Shown: positions 40,890-52,330 of the stretch, in pieces | Position numbering within the stretch: position 1 is the first letter of the stretch | Layout of the letters: every line of letters begins with the position of its first letter | Origin: Sorghum bicolor | Taxonomy: Eukaryota; Streptophyta; Magnoliopsida; Poales; Poaceae | Direction: 5' to 3' | Length of the DNA: 64,000 nt | NCBI RefSeq assembly: GCF_000003195.3 | Contig: NC_012870.2 | Coordinates: forward strand, 310,001-374,000 | The notes under the pieces: generated by a model | Databases searched by the model: none | Told to the model about the DNA's origin: nothing | What the model saw: only the letters and a program-made list of their open reading frames with translations | Program-made: the position numbers and the translations under genes

Positions 40890-42452
40890 ATGCACATGGC
40901 TCCCCTAGAGTCATGGCTCACCAAGGTCCGTTCGGCCATGTCCTCTGCCAGGTCGTCGTCCTCTGGAGGTTCGGGGGCGCCACCGGCCGGGCCCAGGACG
41001 AAGCAGACCACCGTCGGCATCCTCGCCTTCGAGGTCGCCAGCCTCATGTCCAAGCTCCTCCACCTGTGGCGGGCCGTCGGTGACGCCGCCGTCGCACGCC
41101 TCCGCCACGAGACCATCCACCTCCACGGCGTCCGCAAGGTGGTCTCCGACGACGATGAGTACCTGCTCGGCCTCGCCTGCGCCGAGCTCGTGGACACGCT
41201 CAGGGCCGCCTCCGACTCCGTGGCCGCGCTCGCCGCCCGCTGCGCAGACCCCAGCCTCCGCGACTTCAGGGACGCCTTCCTAGAGCTGGCCGACTCCGGC
41301 CGCGACCGCTACCGGTGGGCAGCGCCCAGCTGGAAGGAGATGAACGCGAGGGCGAGCAAAATGGACAAGCAGGTGGCCAGCACCGCCGCGCTCCGGAGGG
41401 CCATGGAGGAGCTGGCCGAGGCCGAGCACGGCCTCCGGAAGCTCCTCGTCCTCCAGTGCAACGGCAACGGCAACGGGGGCGGCCATCGGCGCAGCCTGTC
41501 GGCGAGCAAGATCTCGGTGGCGGCGGAGCAGCAGCAGCTGGTGTTCTCCAAGAAGCAGGAGGTGAAGCACCTGAAGCAGACGTCCCTCTGGGGCTGCACC
41601 TTCGACGCCGCCGTCGCGTCGCTGGCCCGGGCGGTCTTCACCACCCTGACGCGCATCAAGGCCGTCTTCGGCGCCGGTCAGGAGCAGCGCCACCCGCCGC
41701 TGTACCGCAGCCTGACGCTCTCCTCGGCGGTGCACCCGTCAGCCGACGCACGGTCGGAATCAGATACGCCGCCGGTGTCGCGCAAGTCCATGTCAATGGA
41801 GGAGCTGCTGCTGTTCGACCTGGACCAGCCATCGTCGTTCGCTTCGAAACCGAAGCGGCAGTGCGGAGGGTTCCTGGAGGACAGCTCGGCGGCGCTGACG
41901 CCCCCGGCGGGGACTCTAGGCGCGGCGGCACTGGCGCCGCGGTACGCGGGGCTGGTGATCTCGATCGAGCGGATGGCGCGATCACCGCGGCTGGTGGGCC
42001 CCGAGGAGCGGGACGAGCTGTACGGGATGCTGACGGCGAGCGTGCGCGCGCAGCTCCGGGCGCGGCTGCGCGGCGCGGTGCCCGCGGCGGACCCGGTGCT
42101 GGCGGGGCAGTGGCGTGCGGCGCTGGCTGGGATCCTCGAGTGGCTGGCGCCGATGGCGCACGCGACGGTGCGGTGGCAGGCGGAGCGCAGCCTGGAGCAG
42201 AGGGGCCCGGCGGTGGCGGCGCGGGGTGGGAACGGCAGCGTTGTGCTGCTGCAGACGCTGCAGTTTGCGGAGCGCGATAGGGTGGACGCGGCGGTGGTGG
42301 AGCTCCTGGTTGGGCTCAACTACGTGTGGCGGTTCGAGAAGGAGATGAGCTGCCGCGCTCTGTTCGCCGTCCACCACCGGCAGCAGGCGATGATGGAGGG
42401 CGGCGGCGTGGAGGACACCGGCAATGGAACAGTAGTAAGCTCCTGCGCGTAG
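40890..42452 (+). CDS. DUF3475/DUF668 protein, PSI-like (520 aa, intronless)
   Basis: One open frame from ATG 40890 to TAG 42452; ATG 40896 is an alternative. The DUF3475 region is at about residues 40-100 (TKQTTVGILAFEVASLMSKL, LHGVRKVVSDDDEYLLGLAC). The DUF668 region is at about residues 340-400 (AALAPRYAGLVISIERMARS, DELYGMLTASVRAQLRARLR) and is followed by the conserved W-rich tail (ILEWLAPMAHATVRWQAERS, LLVGLNYVWRFEKEM). Between them is a Ser-rich linker with RKSMSMEELLLFDLD. In Arabidopsis the PSI (PSK-simulator) members of this family promote growth and act at the cell periphery or nucleus; molecular function is not established. This copy lacks the N-terminal Gly-2 myristoylation motif of PSI1 and belongs to the intronless subgroup. 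It is GC-rich with no damage. Confidence 0.9.
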   Translation: MHMAPLESWLTKVRSAMSSARSSSSGGSGAPPAGPRTKQTTVGILAFEVASLMSKLLHLWRAVGDAAVARLRHETIHLHGVRKVVSDDDEYLLGLACAELVDTLRAASDSVAALAARCADPSLRDFRDAFLELADSGRDRYRWAAPSWKEMNARASKMDKQVASTAALRRAMEELAEAEHGLRKLLVLQCNGNGNGGGHRRSLSASKISVAAEQQQLVFSKKQEVKHLKQTSLWGCTFDAAVASLARAVFTTLTRIKAVFGAGQEQRHPPLYRSLTLSSAVHPSADARSESDTPPVSRKSMSMEELLLFDLDQPSSFASKPKRQCGGFLEDSSAALTPPAGTLGAAALAPRYAGLVISIERMARSPRLVGPEERDELYGMLTASVRAQLRARLRGAVPAADPVLAGQWRAALAGILEWLAPMAHATVRWQAERSLEQRGPAVAARGGNGSVVLLQTLQFAERDRVDAAVVELLVGLNYVWRFEKEMSCRALFAVHHRQQAMMEGGGVEDTGNGTVVSSCA

Positions 42453-43872
42453 GCCGTCCGATCGGAAGTTTTTGCATCCATGGATTTTGGTGTATAAGAA
42501 GACGTATACTACATTACAAATTACATAGTACTAGTAAGGAAATGAAACAAGGCAAGAAGAATCAAATCCATGGAATTTGTTGTTGCTTGCTTTTCAAATT
42601 GCAACTGCGATTGGGAGTGTATGGGTGTGGTGTGGCAGCCGAAAGCAATTTGCACTCTCTGCATTGTGGTCGTAGAGCTCTTTCTTCAGTTTCTCTGCTG
42701 GCGAGTGGCGACCTGGCGTCTGAGTTGAAAGTAGCCCTGGCCATGGATGATAGATTGCTTTGCTTGTACCGACGGCAACTAACCGGAGTGGTTTTGCATG
42801 GGCAGGGATCAGCTGCAGCCTGCAGGTGGTGGTGGTGGTGGTGGTGACACGAATGATGCAGCAGGCACACCATCTGCATTCCCCAAAACATGTGCGGGGC
42901 CGGCCGGGGTAGAAAGTAGAAACCAGCTAGTGGTATATGAAAGATGAGATGCATGCATCATATCTGTCCACTCCACAGGAGGCACCTAGCTACGTACCTG
43001 CACCGGCTGTAAACTGCTGCTCATGCACTCAACCATTCATTCATTCTTCACCCTTTTAGCTTACTGCTGTATTCTGCAATCTCACCGGCTTGCAACTCAG
43101 CAACTGGCTGCTGCTGCTACCTAGTAATTCAATCCATCTGTGTCTGTGTTGTGCATATATATGTGTAAATAAGAAAGAATTGGCGACGAGTGATGGATCT
43201 GTACATTGAGGAATAAGCTAAGGCAGTAGCTAGCTAGGGACACATGGGAAGGAGGCTTGGTAGTTGACTCAATCATCATCATCATCTCAACGATTCCATC
43301 ATCACATGCATTCCATCAGATGATGCATGCGGCCCTCAGATCCGATCCTCCTGCGAGTGCATTGCCTGCCTGCTTCTTGCTCAGCTACCTGCCTACCTCT
43401 GCAACGCATGATTTCGATGAAATATGATTCCTGGCCGTGTTCACACAGATTAATTGAGATCAATAGTCTTAATAAGACACTGTCTTACTGTTCAATCTTC
43501 AGTACCAGCCAAACTTGCAGCTAGCTGGCTCTTTCAACAACTACATGCATACCATTCATCATCTCAATCATCTATCTCGTCGGAATTCCCAACTTTATTG
43601 TTTGCCCATCAGAATCTTTCTATTACACCAACTGCATACGTACTATCGAACTGCACTGCAGGTACGGTAATCCCATCTCTCTCTATCTCCCCTCTCTGAA
43701 ACAACTCTGAATATTCTGAATTGCACATGTGTGGCGGCATCGTATCTATTCAGACCTCAACAGTCAACAGGAACCTTTCCCTCTTAACGCCATGTCGTCA
43801 CTGAAAACGCTACCTTATCTTACTAAAAGTGCATCATTATATCCAGGCACACGCATACATATATACATATAC

Positions 43873-43908
<36 letters not shown>

Positions 43909-45559
43909 TCACCTCTTTCAAAAAGCAAAGTAGAAGAAGAAAAAAAAAACTTTGTTATGCAGAAAATGAAAAGAAAACGATCGATGCATGCCATGCTGCT
44001 TTAATCATATTCATGATAAGGAGCAAACAATGCAAGCATGGCATCGGTGGTTACCCTTACCCCCTCAACATCACTAATAAGACTCGCTAACCCGTACACT
44101 AGCTCTGTATAAATGGAACACGACCAAAATACAGGTGGTTAGCTAATATATACTAGCAGGTCCCAACAGTATATATAGAGGACATGAAACTTGAGCCGGG
44201 GTATAAAGAATAATTGTTTCTTATATCATTTCGCATTATCACAACTGTTCAGCACCAAATTAACTGTCCCTCTCTATACCAGATTGCGCAAATGTGATTC
44301 GATCTATATTGTACTAGTTAATAATGAAGGAAAGCTAGCTCTGCAACAAGTAGCAATAGATCAAAACAAACAAAATGCAAACGATCATTATTGGTCAGAG
44401 GAACCTTTGACTTGAAAACACTCAACACATCATGAGCTCCAACGCATAATATATATAGCACAGCATAGGAGGGACCTCCAAAAAGAGAATTCCAAAAGCA
44501 AGCTAGTCTACTTCTTTCTCAAAAGAGAAGCATATATAGAGTAGATTTGATTTTTTTTTTTTGGGCAAAAGATTTGAATCCGCTTGGAGTGTTTTTAAAA
44601 ATTTATCTTTTGTGAAAAAAGGAAACATCTGAGACATAACAGAGTCTAGGAAGATACGTTATTATTCTACTTAGACCTACTACTAGGCCATACCTGAATA
44701 TGTAAAGAACTAAAGAGACTCCTGATAAAATAAGTAAACTTTCACCCCCAAAAAAATCATGTAACCAAATTAAGCTAGTAGCCGGGTGCATATATGAATA
44801 ATCAATTAATATATAGCTCAGCCTCAATTCATGGATGTACTGATGGAGCACCGAGCAACGTTATTTTCAAGCAGCTAGCAGGGTTAGCTGCTAGAATAGC
44901 TAGCTAATATGAAAGGTTGGCAGCATCAGATGTGGAGGGGGCAGATGACTGTGCATGACAATAACATGACCACAAGCATGTTGGTTCCAAATGTTCCTAT
45001 ACATCCAGCACCAGCAGCTGGTAAATCTAAATCAGTGTCTGCCAAGTACGGATTGGTCGTCTCTATACTAGGTCGATTGCATGATTTATCAGAACTTTCC
45101 CCCCGCCGCTATGTTAATTAATTTAATTACTATAAACAAAAAGAAAGAAAGAAACAACTTGTGCTGTGAGCTTCGTCTTAATTAATCTGTCAAGGACAAG
45201 TGAACGCATATCAGAGAGGACACTATCAGTATCAGCTGCTACTTATTTCGTAGATACGCTAGATAAAGAAAGAATGGTGGCCTCATCGCGTACGTGCACA
45301 CTTCTTGCTTTGGCACTTCATACTAAAAAAAATTATAGTGAAGCATACGGCGTTCACTTTATTCGACACTCTCAAAACATTCCATGTATCTACAAGAACA
45401 TTGTGCCATCTTTTACAATACAATGTGGGGCTAAACTAAATCTGTGTGCCACATACCCATACGATGATGCATATATAGGATAATCAATTAATCAAACTTC
45501 GCATACTTTAATTCCTGCTCAAGAGATAATTCTCAAAAAAAAAAATCAAACAATGCGCA
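42453..45559. other. Intergenic; 3' UTR then AT-rich DNA
   Basis: About 400 bp of likely 3' UTR with a GTG/GGT run at 42826-42846, then AT-rich sequence with ATGCAT and TAGCTA words. A GA microsatellite lies at 43877-43905. Nothing coding was recognised. Confidence 0.45.
43877..43905. repeat. GA dinucleotide microsatellite
   Basis: About 14 GA units, directly visible. Confidence 0.9.
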
Positions 45560-46104
45560 AAGTAGCACATTTGCTGCCGGGGTCTTGTCCACTCGACCCC
45601 AGCAGAAATGGTCATCACATCATAGGACAAACATTACAAAACCATTGGATCGGGGTAGAGTAGATAAACAAAAACACGGCGTGTATTCGAAGCAGCAGCA
45701 GCACAAATTATTTGGATCACACAGCCAGATCATTCCCAGTAGAAGGAACGAAAGAAAAATGCAGACAACATTCAGTTTATTTTATAAAGAGTTGGCAGGC
45801 TATATGCCTATATAGCACAACTACAACCCCAAGGATGGTGCCTTCCTGTTGCATTGGGGCGTGCTCGCCATGTTTCACACTCATCAGTAATAAGCCTCCC
45901 TCGGTACTATCCCTCAAACTCAATGGAACAAAAATATGCCTCAGTTCAGTGCGATATCAACAGAGGAGCACCAAGCAAGGCCTTCCCTGTTCTGGGCTAG
46001 TTAGCTTGCATCCTTCTTTTGTTTCCTCTTTCTTCCATTATGTGCCCTTGGCAAAGCTGTCTTATGCAGTTAGGGGATGGCCCCAGGATTCAGTCCTTAT
46101 CCGC
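45560..46104 (-). other. Probable 3' UTR of the WD40 gene
   Basis: Downstream of the minus-strand stop at 46105. It contains an imperfect hairpin near 45574-45605 (CTGCCGGGGTC against GACCCCAGCAG). Extent is a guess. Confidence 0.35.
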
Positions 46105-49100
46105 TCATGTTGAACCAACCTCTGGCGCTGACCAAAGTTTCACCTTTTTGTCCACACCAGCAGTCCCCAAAATAAACACAGGCACGCCACCTAAAGAAAA
46201 CAACAGCAGCATGATTAAGACATCATAAAACGCATGATCCCTCAGAAGAATGGTATTATTCCAAATAAGGGATACATGATATTAAAGTTCCATCGACTCC
46301 AAATAGAAAATTCATTAGCTACTTATCTGGCCTTGTTTACTTCCACCCAAAAACCCAAAATTTTTCAAGATTCCCTGTCACATCGAATCTTTAGACGCAT
46401 GCATGGAGTATTAAATTTAGACGAAAATAAAAACTAATTGTACAGTTTGGTCGGAATTTATGAGACGAATCTTTTGAGCCTAGTTAGTCCATGGTTGGAC
46501 AATAATTACCACAAACAAACGAAAGTGCTACGGTGTCGCACAATTTTTCCCACAAGGAACTAAACACGGCCTCGGTACAACAGAACCACCATGAGTACGA
46601 TTAGCATGGCATACTCTGCAGTCAAGTCATCCCGGATAAACCAAACATCTTTTTTTAAAAAAATCAAATGCTAGCCTAAATAAATGTGTTTGCAAAATGG
46701 TGCGTTAATAGTAAATGTAGGCTGCAAAGATTCAGATCATTGGTAGTTTCTAACAAGGACTGTAAGTCTGTAATAGACATTTTGTGTGACAGGATTTGCA
46801 GAGATCTCCTTACCATTGGGAATTTTTCGTGGAGCCCAAGCAATGCCAGTTATATCACCTGAGTACATGTCAACAGCATGTCATTCAAAGCTAGAAATCA
46901 GTATGCCCATGCAATCTGTCATACACTATCAACATCAAACACCAGGGTCAATCGAAAAGCAGGCCAAAACACTTCAGAGCCAGGAAGGGTGCTAGTAGGA
47001 GGGTCTGACAGGGGCCATGGCCCCCTCGTGCTCCAAATCTGTTTCTATTGGAGCCCTTTAAGATTAAGAAGAAATTTAGTACATATACTATACTAGTATT
47101 TGGTCGTTGATATTACAGAAGTCTAAACCGTACCTCCGTCATTGTGCAGACGAAATAAGATGGATATAGTCTAGACATGTATAGTAGCAAGTTTTGGTTG
47201 CAATCTCAATGTCTCATAGCCATGTTCCATAGGAGATAGGACTACGTCTAGGCTGCAGGGCTCAGAAAATATACTTTGACTTGTACAGTTGGGTGTATTG
47301 GCAATAGCCACAGGAAAAGGGGACGAAGGGGACGAAGCCACATTCCTCGTCCCCAGAACGTGGGAACATTCTCACCCCCAACTTGTAAAAAACTTTCCTG
47401 GGTAGCATACCATGTTCCTCAACCCCCATTGACCTGGGAACTCACAGGTTAGTGCCCAACAATAAGTACTAATACAAGTCTTTGGTAACTCGCTACTCAA
47501 ACACAAAAGATTCCACAATTTCAAAGATTCTAAGAACTAATTCAAGTTCTTCAAGCACCTAACACGTAAAGCTCACAATCTGCCTAAACTATCACCTGCC
47601 TCCCACTTTGCTGATAATTTATTTAGCACAACGAAAATATTGCCTAAAGTCAACCAATAGGTGCTTGCGCTTCTCAATATTTAGAACAAGCAATGCATCA
47701 TGGATTAGGAAATGAGGCTCCGAGTATATCAATTGAAAAGACTAATCATGAAAGGTATACACACTTCCCACACAGGTTTGGAGGCACCATTACTTCCAAA
47801 ATAATATGGATGATTCACCCAAGCAGTTAGGGACATTACAAACCTTCATGTGCTTTCTCAGCTGTATCCAAAACTGTACCAGTTTCCACACATAACCATT
47901 GCAACGTTGATCCACTTGTTACAGCCAGAATTTTACCATCAGGAGAGACGTTCATATGGTCATATTGGCAAACAGAACCTTTTGAGTCATGAAGTGGAAT
48001 TGGCATAACTCTCAAGGTCTTTGGGTCCTCATCGAGGTGGTACCTTACTGAAAACAGTAAGAAGCATGTGTATCAGATCACAAAAACCACAAAAAAAGAA
48101 GGAAAAAAAACAGCAAAGCACTATGCTTGAAAGGACTACAAGATGGGCAGAACTACTTCCACAATAGCAACATCAACAGAACATGTGTTATTGTTACAGA
48201 CAATTATATACAGGAAATTTGCATCTGAAGTGTCAACTAATGCAACTAACATGAAAACAAAAAAAGGTTGAAGAGACCAAAATTTAGATAAGGCTGATAA
48301 AAAACAGGGAAGTGACAACTCTGGTCGCTACTATAATCCACCTACACACTGGATGTTTCTATTGGGAGATTCGACTAATAGATAAGTGAATAGAAGGCTT
48401 GTATTGAAAGAAAGGAATGATCTTCCAAAGTGGCAAGTTTGTGAAGAAAAGCACAAAAAAAAGACCATGTGTTCATGATCCTTTCATGCAAATATAGAAT
48501 TCAGCACATTGAAGAGAGGATATATATAAGGTGTCAGGTGTATATTAGAAAAAGTATAGAATGGTGACTTCCAGTGAACATGCCAAGTTTAATTTGCTAG
48601 ATGCTATGAACTCAAGAAGCAACGAAGATGTGTTGTTAACTGGATATAGCATACCATTAATGTTCCATACTCGAATGGAACCATCTTTGGATGCAGTAAT
48701 CACTTCCTCAGAATTTGGAGCGAAGCACAAGCAAGTAACAGCACTCTGAATTAGAAGAATTCATCAGTTTCTCACAAGATTAGGTCCAATCAAATGGAAC
48801 TCGTCGCAAAGAAGGTTGGGGGTCATTACCTTATGACCCTTGAGTTGCATAACTTTATTAACCTCCTTCGCTGAACCATCCTTCGAGTAAACTATCTCCC
48901 ACACCTAAAGCATCAGTAAATATTACAATAATTAGGGAACCCATAAACACTGCAACTATGAAGCAGTAACTGTGGCACAGAAGTGTCTGGCAATTTATTT
49001 ATTTATTTTAATTTTCAATAAACTCTGCAACTAATGTCACAATCCAAAGACAGCCTTTCAGTGGAGACCAATTCCAGTGCATTGACAACTCATATACAGC

Positions 49101-50789
49101 AGAAAAGTTAACCAAAGAAAATAGCCATCTAATGGTCTTTGATACTGTAAAAAATTATTCCAGAAAAAAAAAGGAAGGAGAAGAAGGCTAGCGACACAAC
49201 TAACCTTGACATCGGCAGTAAAAGCGGCAGCAGCTATGAAGCGACCATTTGGGGATATGTCAGCCATATTATTTTTTAATTGATTGGTGTCAACTGTACC
49301 CAACTCCTTTCCACTCTTCCCGTGCCAAACTTTGATATCAGTTGCTGCAAATAGCTTAGGATAACTAGCCTTAGCAAGAAATAAGAAAGTTTGTCTTTAC
49401 TATTTACAGAAAAACATCTAAATTTGAATTCAAATAGAATAAAACATCTACCAATTACAATCTTGAATCCACTAGCATAACTATTAAGCATTGTGAATAG
49501 CAATAGGATAGGTCACACCTTCTGAGCATGAGATAATTATAGTGCTCCCATCACCGGACCCATGAGTTGCACGGGCTGCTGCAACATTGAGCACAGACTC
49601 CTTGCCATGGATCTTGGGGTGACTCCACTTGATCTCAGGTGGAGAAAGCTTTCCCTGCTGTTTGTTTTCCGCGGTTGGAGGAGCGCTAACATCTGCATAC
49701 ATATAGAGAGATGACCCCAGAAGCGCCTGTGCTGCCACAACAACAGATGATGACCCCTCTGAGAAAGCAACAGCGGTAGGGTGTGCTCCAGCAGGCAAGT
49801 TTATCCTCAGAATTCTGCAAACATCCCCACACCATTATAGTTCCATGGTGCTACACATGCTTCTTCGGATAGAATTATTAATTTTTGTTGAATGTGACAT
49901 CTTACTTAAAGCTCTTGCTAGAGGTATCATCGATCCTGAATACCCTGATGGCTCCATCGGCGCATACTGCAACAGTAATCAGGAAAGATTCAGTGTCCAA
50001 TGGATCGTGGGGGGAAACTGTTACACTTGATTGGCGATGCATGTAAGATTTCGTAAAATGAAGTGGATTTGCAATGCCATGGCAAAAATAGCCAACAACT
50101 AGAAGTGGAATGGGAGCAGCAGGGAATACAAAGATATCCACATTCCACAAAAGAAGTAGCATGAAACTACACTAGAAAACACATCACATGAAACAATGAG
50201 AAGGGCAATAGGCTGACCTGTTGCTAGGTTGCCAGCGTCATTGGAGAAGGCAAGTGCAGTGACGGAGTCAGTATGCCCCCTCAAGGTGTTGACATCGAGA
50301 TGGTGGTGCTTCTTGGCCGCGTCCTAGAAGAAAGGATTATGGAGATCAGTGATGTGCTCATGCCATCTGTCATATCCATGGTGCTAGGAACGATTCGGAT
50401 GGATGAAGATACAGAAACGCTCTGCATCTCAAGGGTGTTTAGCAAGCAGAAAGAATAATTGTTCGGAAAATGAATCCCCGTGGGGCGGATTTGTTTTCCC
50501 TGGCAGGGCGGAAGTAGTGTGTATTGCACCGAGAGACGTGGGAGATTGAGATCACCTTGTCGGCCGCGTGGTGATGCGCGCGGAGGTGGCCCTTCTTGTT
50601 CTGGGCCTGGTTGGAGGGGCGGACATGCTTAGGCTGGTCCGGGGCGGCGGCGGTCGCCGTGGGAGGGATGTGAGCGATGGCGGCGCGCTTGCGGCTGAGG
50701 TAGCCGGCGAGGAAGACGAGGGCGATGGCGGCACCGAGGACGGCGGAGACGAGGGGCACAGTGAGCGAGGACACGAGTGAGGCCGCCAT
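46105..50789 (-). CDS. WD40-repeat protein of TBL2 type with N-terminal membrane anchor (10 exons, 445 aa)
   Basis: Minus-strand exons, in coding order: 50789-50556, 50323-50218, 49966-49906, 49814-49519, 49344-49205, 48904-48830, 48745-48655, 48047-47844, 46858-46814 and 46190-46105. All have GT-AG introns and the total is 1338 nt in frame. The N-terminus (MAASLVSSLTVPLVSAVLGA then AIALVFLAGYLSRKR) is one hydrophobic anchor followed by basic residues and a His-rich linker. WD40 units follow, with landmarks LRGHTDSVTALAFSNDAGNL, ATDIKVWHGKSGKELGTVD, ADISPNGRFIAAAAFTADVK, LKGHKSAVTCLCFAPNSEEV, ITASKDGSIRVWNIN, MNVSPDGKILAVTSGSTLQW and AGVDKKVKLWSAPEVGST. The order matches plant homologues of animal TBL2, an ER-anchored protein linked to stress signalling; the plant role is not established. 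Intron 9 contains a MITE. GGCCCA motifs lie upstream. Confidence 0.92.
46329..46571. mobile_element. MITE, GGCCTTGTTTA-end family, copy 2 (intact)
   Basis: A 243-bp element with ends GGCCTTGTTTACTT and AACTAAACACGGCC forming a terminal inverted repeat. It carries the family phrases CACATCGAATCTTTAGACGC, CATGCATGGAGTATTAAAT, GAGACGAATCTTTTGAGCC and CAAACGAAAGTGCTACGGTG. It lies inside the last intron of the WD40 gene and leaves both splice sites intact. No clear target duplication. Confidence 0.88.
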
Positions 50790-50940
50790 CTGGCCTTGGC
50801 TTGGCTTCCTGCGGCGGGCGGTGGCGGATCGAGGTCGGGTCGACGACGGGAGGGGGGCGGGGGGAGGCGAGGGATTCTCGTGCTGTGCTGCCGCTTCCTT
50901 CCCTTTCCAGTCCTCAGGGGTCGTCGTCGTCTCTACTCCT

Positions 50941-50996
50941 TGTTTGGGCTTTATTTCGCGGTGGAGGCCCAATAAACCCAGATGCCGGCCCAGCCT
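50941..50996 (-). promoter_or_regulatory. GGCCCA-type motifs upstream of the WD40 gene
   Basis: TTTGGGCTTTA, GGAGGCCCAATAAA and GCCGGCCCAGCC lie 150-210 bp before the WD40 start codon (minus strand), resembling site II promoter motifs. Confidence 0.4.
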
Positions 50997-51339
50997 GTCG
51001 CACGTTTTTTCCATTAGGCTAGTATAAGTTTCATTCACGGCATTGTTTTCGAAATAAAATATGGATGAAACATCTATTTTTAATAGAGTTTCATTTTATG
51101 ATTTTATAGGTATTTAATTTTCATAACTCAGAGAGATAGTAATCATGTGATGAGGACATGACATATATGGATACGCCCATGAAAGTTAAAGACAAAGTTA
51201 GCTCATTCTTATGTTTGCATAATGATAAAACTAAGAATTGATTGTTATCTAATAGTCATATTAACACTCTTAAGAATAATAGTGATGGTGATAGAGATTA
51301 GATATGCCATGAACAAGGCTGAGCTCAAAGTGCAAGTCC

Positions 51340-52330
51340 ATCAAAGTTGAACATTCAGTTTGCCGACACCACGACACTACCTCATTAGGAAGGCCATAAC
51401 TTCTTCACCCAAAGTCAGTTTGAGATCTATGATCACTTGATGGAAAGCTTGTATTTTATAAGTTGTCAAATGAATCTAATTTGACCTCAAGTTCAAGTTG
51501 GCAAGGCCTCCAAACCATCCTAACAAGTTATCACTGTTTTTCTTGACAGCTGCATTATTGTCGTGGGCTTGGTATTCCCCTTGGGACTCTGGCCCAAGTT
51601 GATGTATGTCTTAAGAAGATGGAGACTACCTCAAAGATACCCAACGATGTCCTCCTCCTTGGCCACCTTCTTAGAAGGCAAGCAAGGGCGTCTAAGCCAA
51701 GTTGCAGACCTAATCCATATAAGAGTCATAAAATGGATGTTGAGGTCACATACGGATTCTATTTTTGATTATCCATATTGTTTGGAAAGATAATTTGATG
51801 AGGTAACCAATGGAAGTGGTCCCGCATCAAGTTTTTTCAGAATTAATGGAAATCATCAAAACAAGTTGACATCAAGAAACTGTCATGGCACTACGTCGTT
51901 ATCTTTTGGGTTGTTTCGGCCTTGTAACATGTCAGGACTCCTTAGGGACACCAATAGGGTCCTTGGATGCCCCTTAGGATATATATAATTAGTAGTTGTC
52001 CATCTATGTTAGGGTTTAGGTTTTGTTTTAGATCAATCTGCCTTTGAACAGTTACTGTAATTGGTTTGTGAAATCCTACATTTGAGACTTAATCATATAT
52101 CTACAATTTTCACTATACTTAAGTTGTATGCTATCATGTTCTTGGTTGTCTTCTTCGATTCTCAGTAGGGATTATCCTTCTTGGTGAGGTCAATTGAATT
52201 ATGACATGATTGATAACTAGAGGAGACATGATGCTAAGGTTGCAGGGTTCAGGCTTTTGTGATCTAAAGCTAGATTGTTGTGTCGCTAGCCGTCCACCAA
52301 AAGAGTGTCAAAAGAGTTTTATCCCTATAA
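51340..52330 (+). mobile_element. LTR-like remnant of a retrotransposon
   Basis: The order of features fits a gypsy-type LTR. A U3-like stretch is followed by GGCCTTGTAACATGTCAGGA, a TATA-like GGATATATATAATTAG, then a GTTAGGGTTTAGGTTTTGTT leader, TTTAGATCAATCTGCCTTTG and a pyrimidine-rich stretch. No primer-binding site or coding domain adjoins it, and ends and target duplication are not visible, so boundaries are rough. Confidence 0.45.

Noticed and set aside
41309..42319. Long alternative frames overlapping the PSI-like gene
   Set aside because: They are third-position GC shadows. The plus-strand frame from 40890 contains both DUF3475 and DUF668 signatures.
45574..45605. Hairpin CTGCCGGGGTC/GACCCCAGCAG as a possible microRNA precursor or terminator
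   Set aside because: The stem is too short (about 11 bp with a mismatch) for a plant microRNA, and intrinsic terminators are not expected in plant nuclear genes. It may be a structured 3' UTR element.
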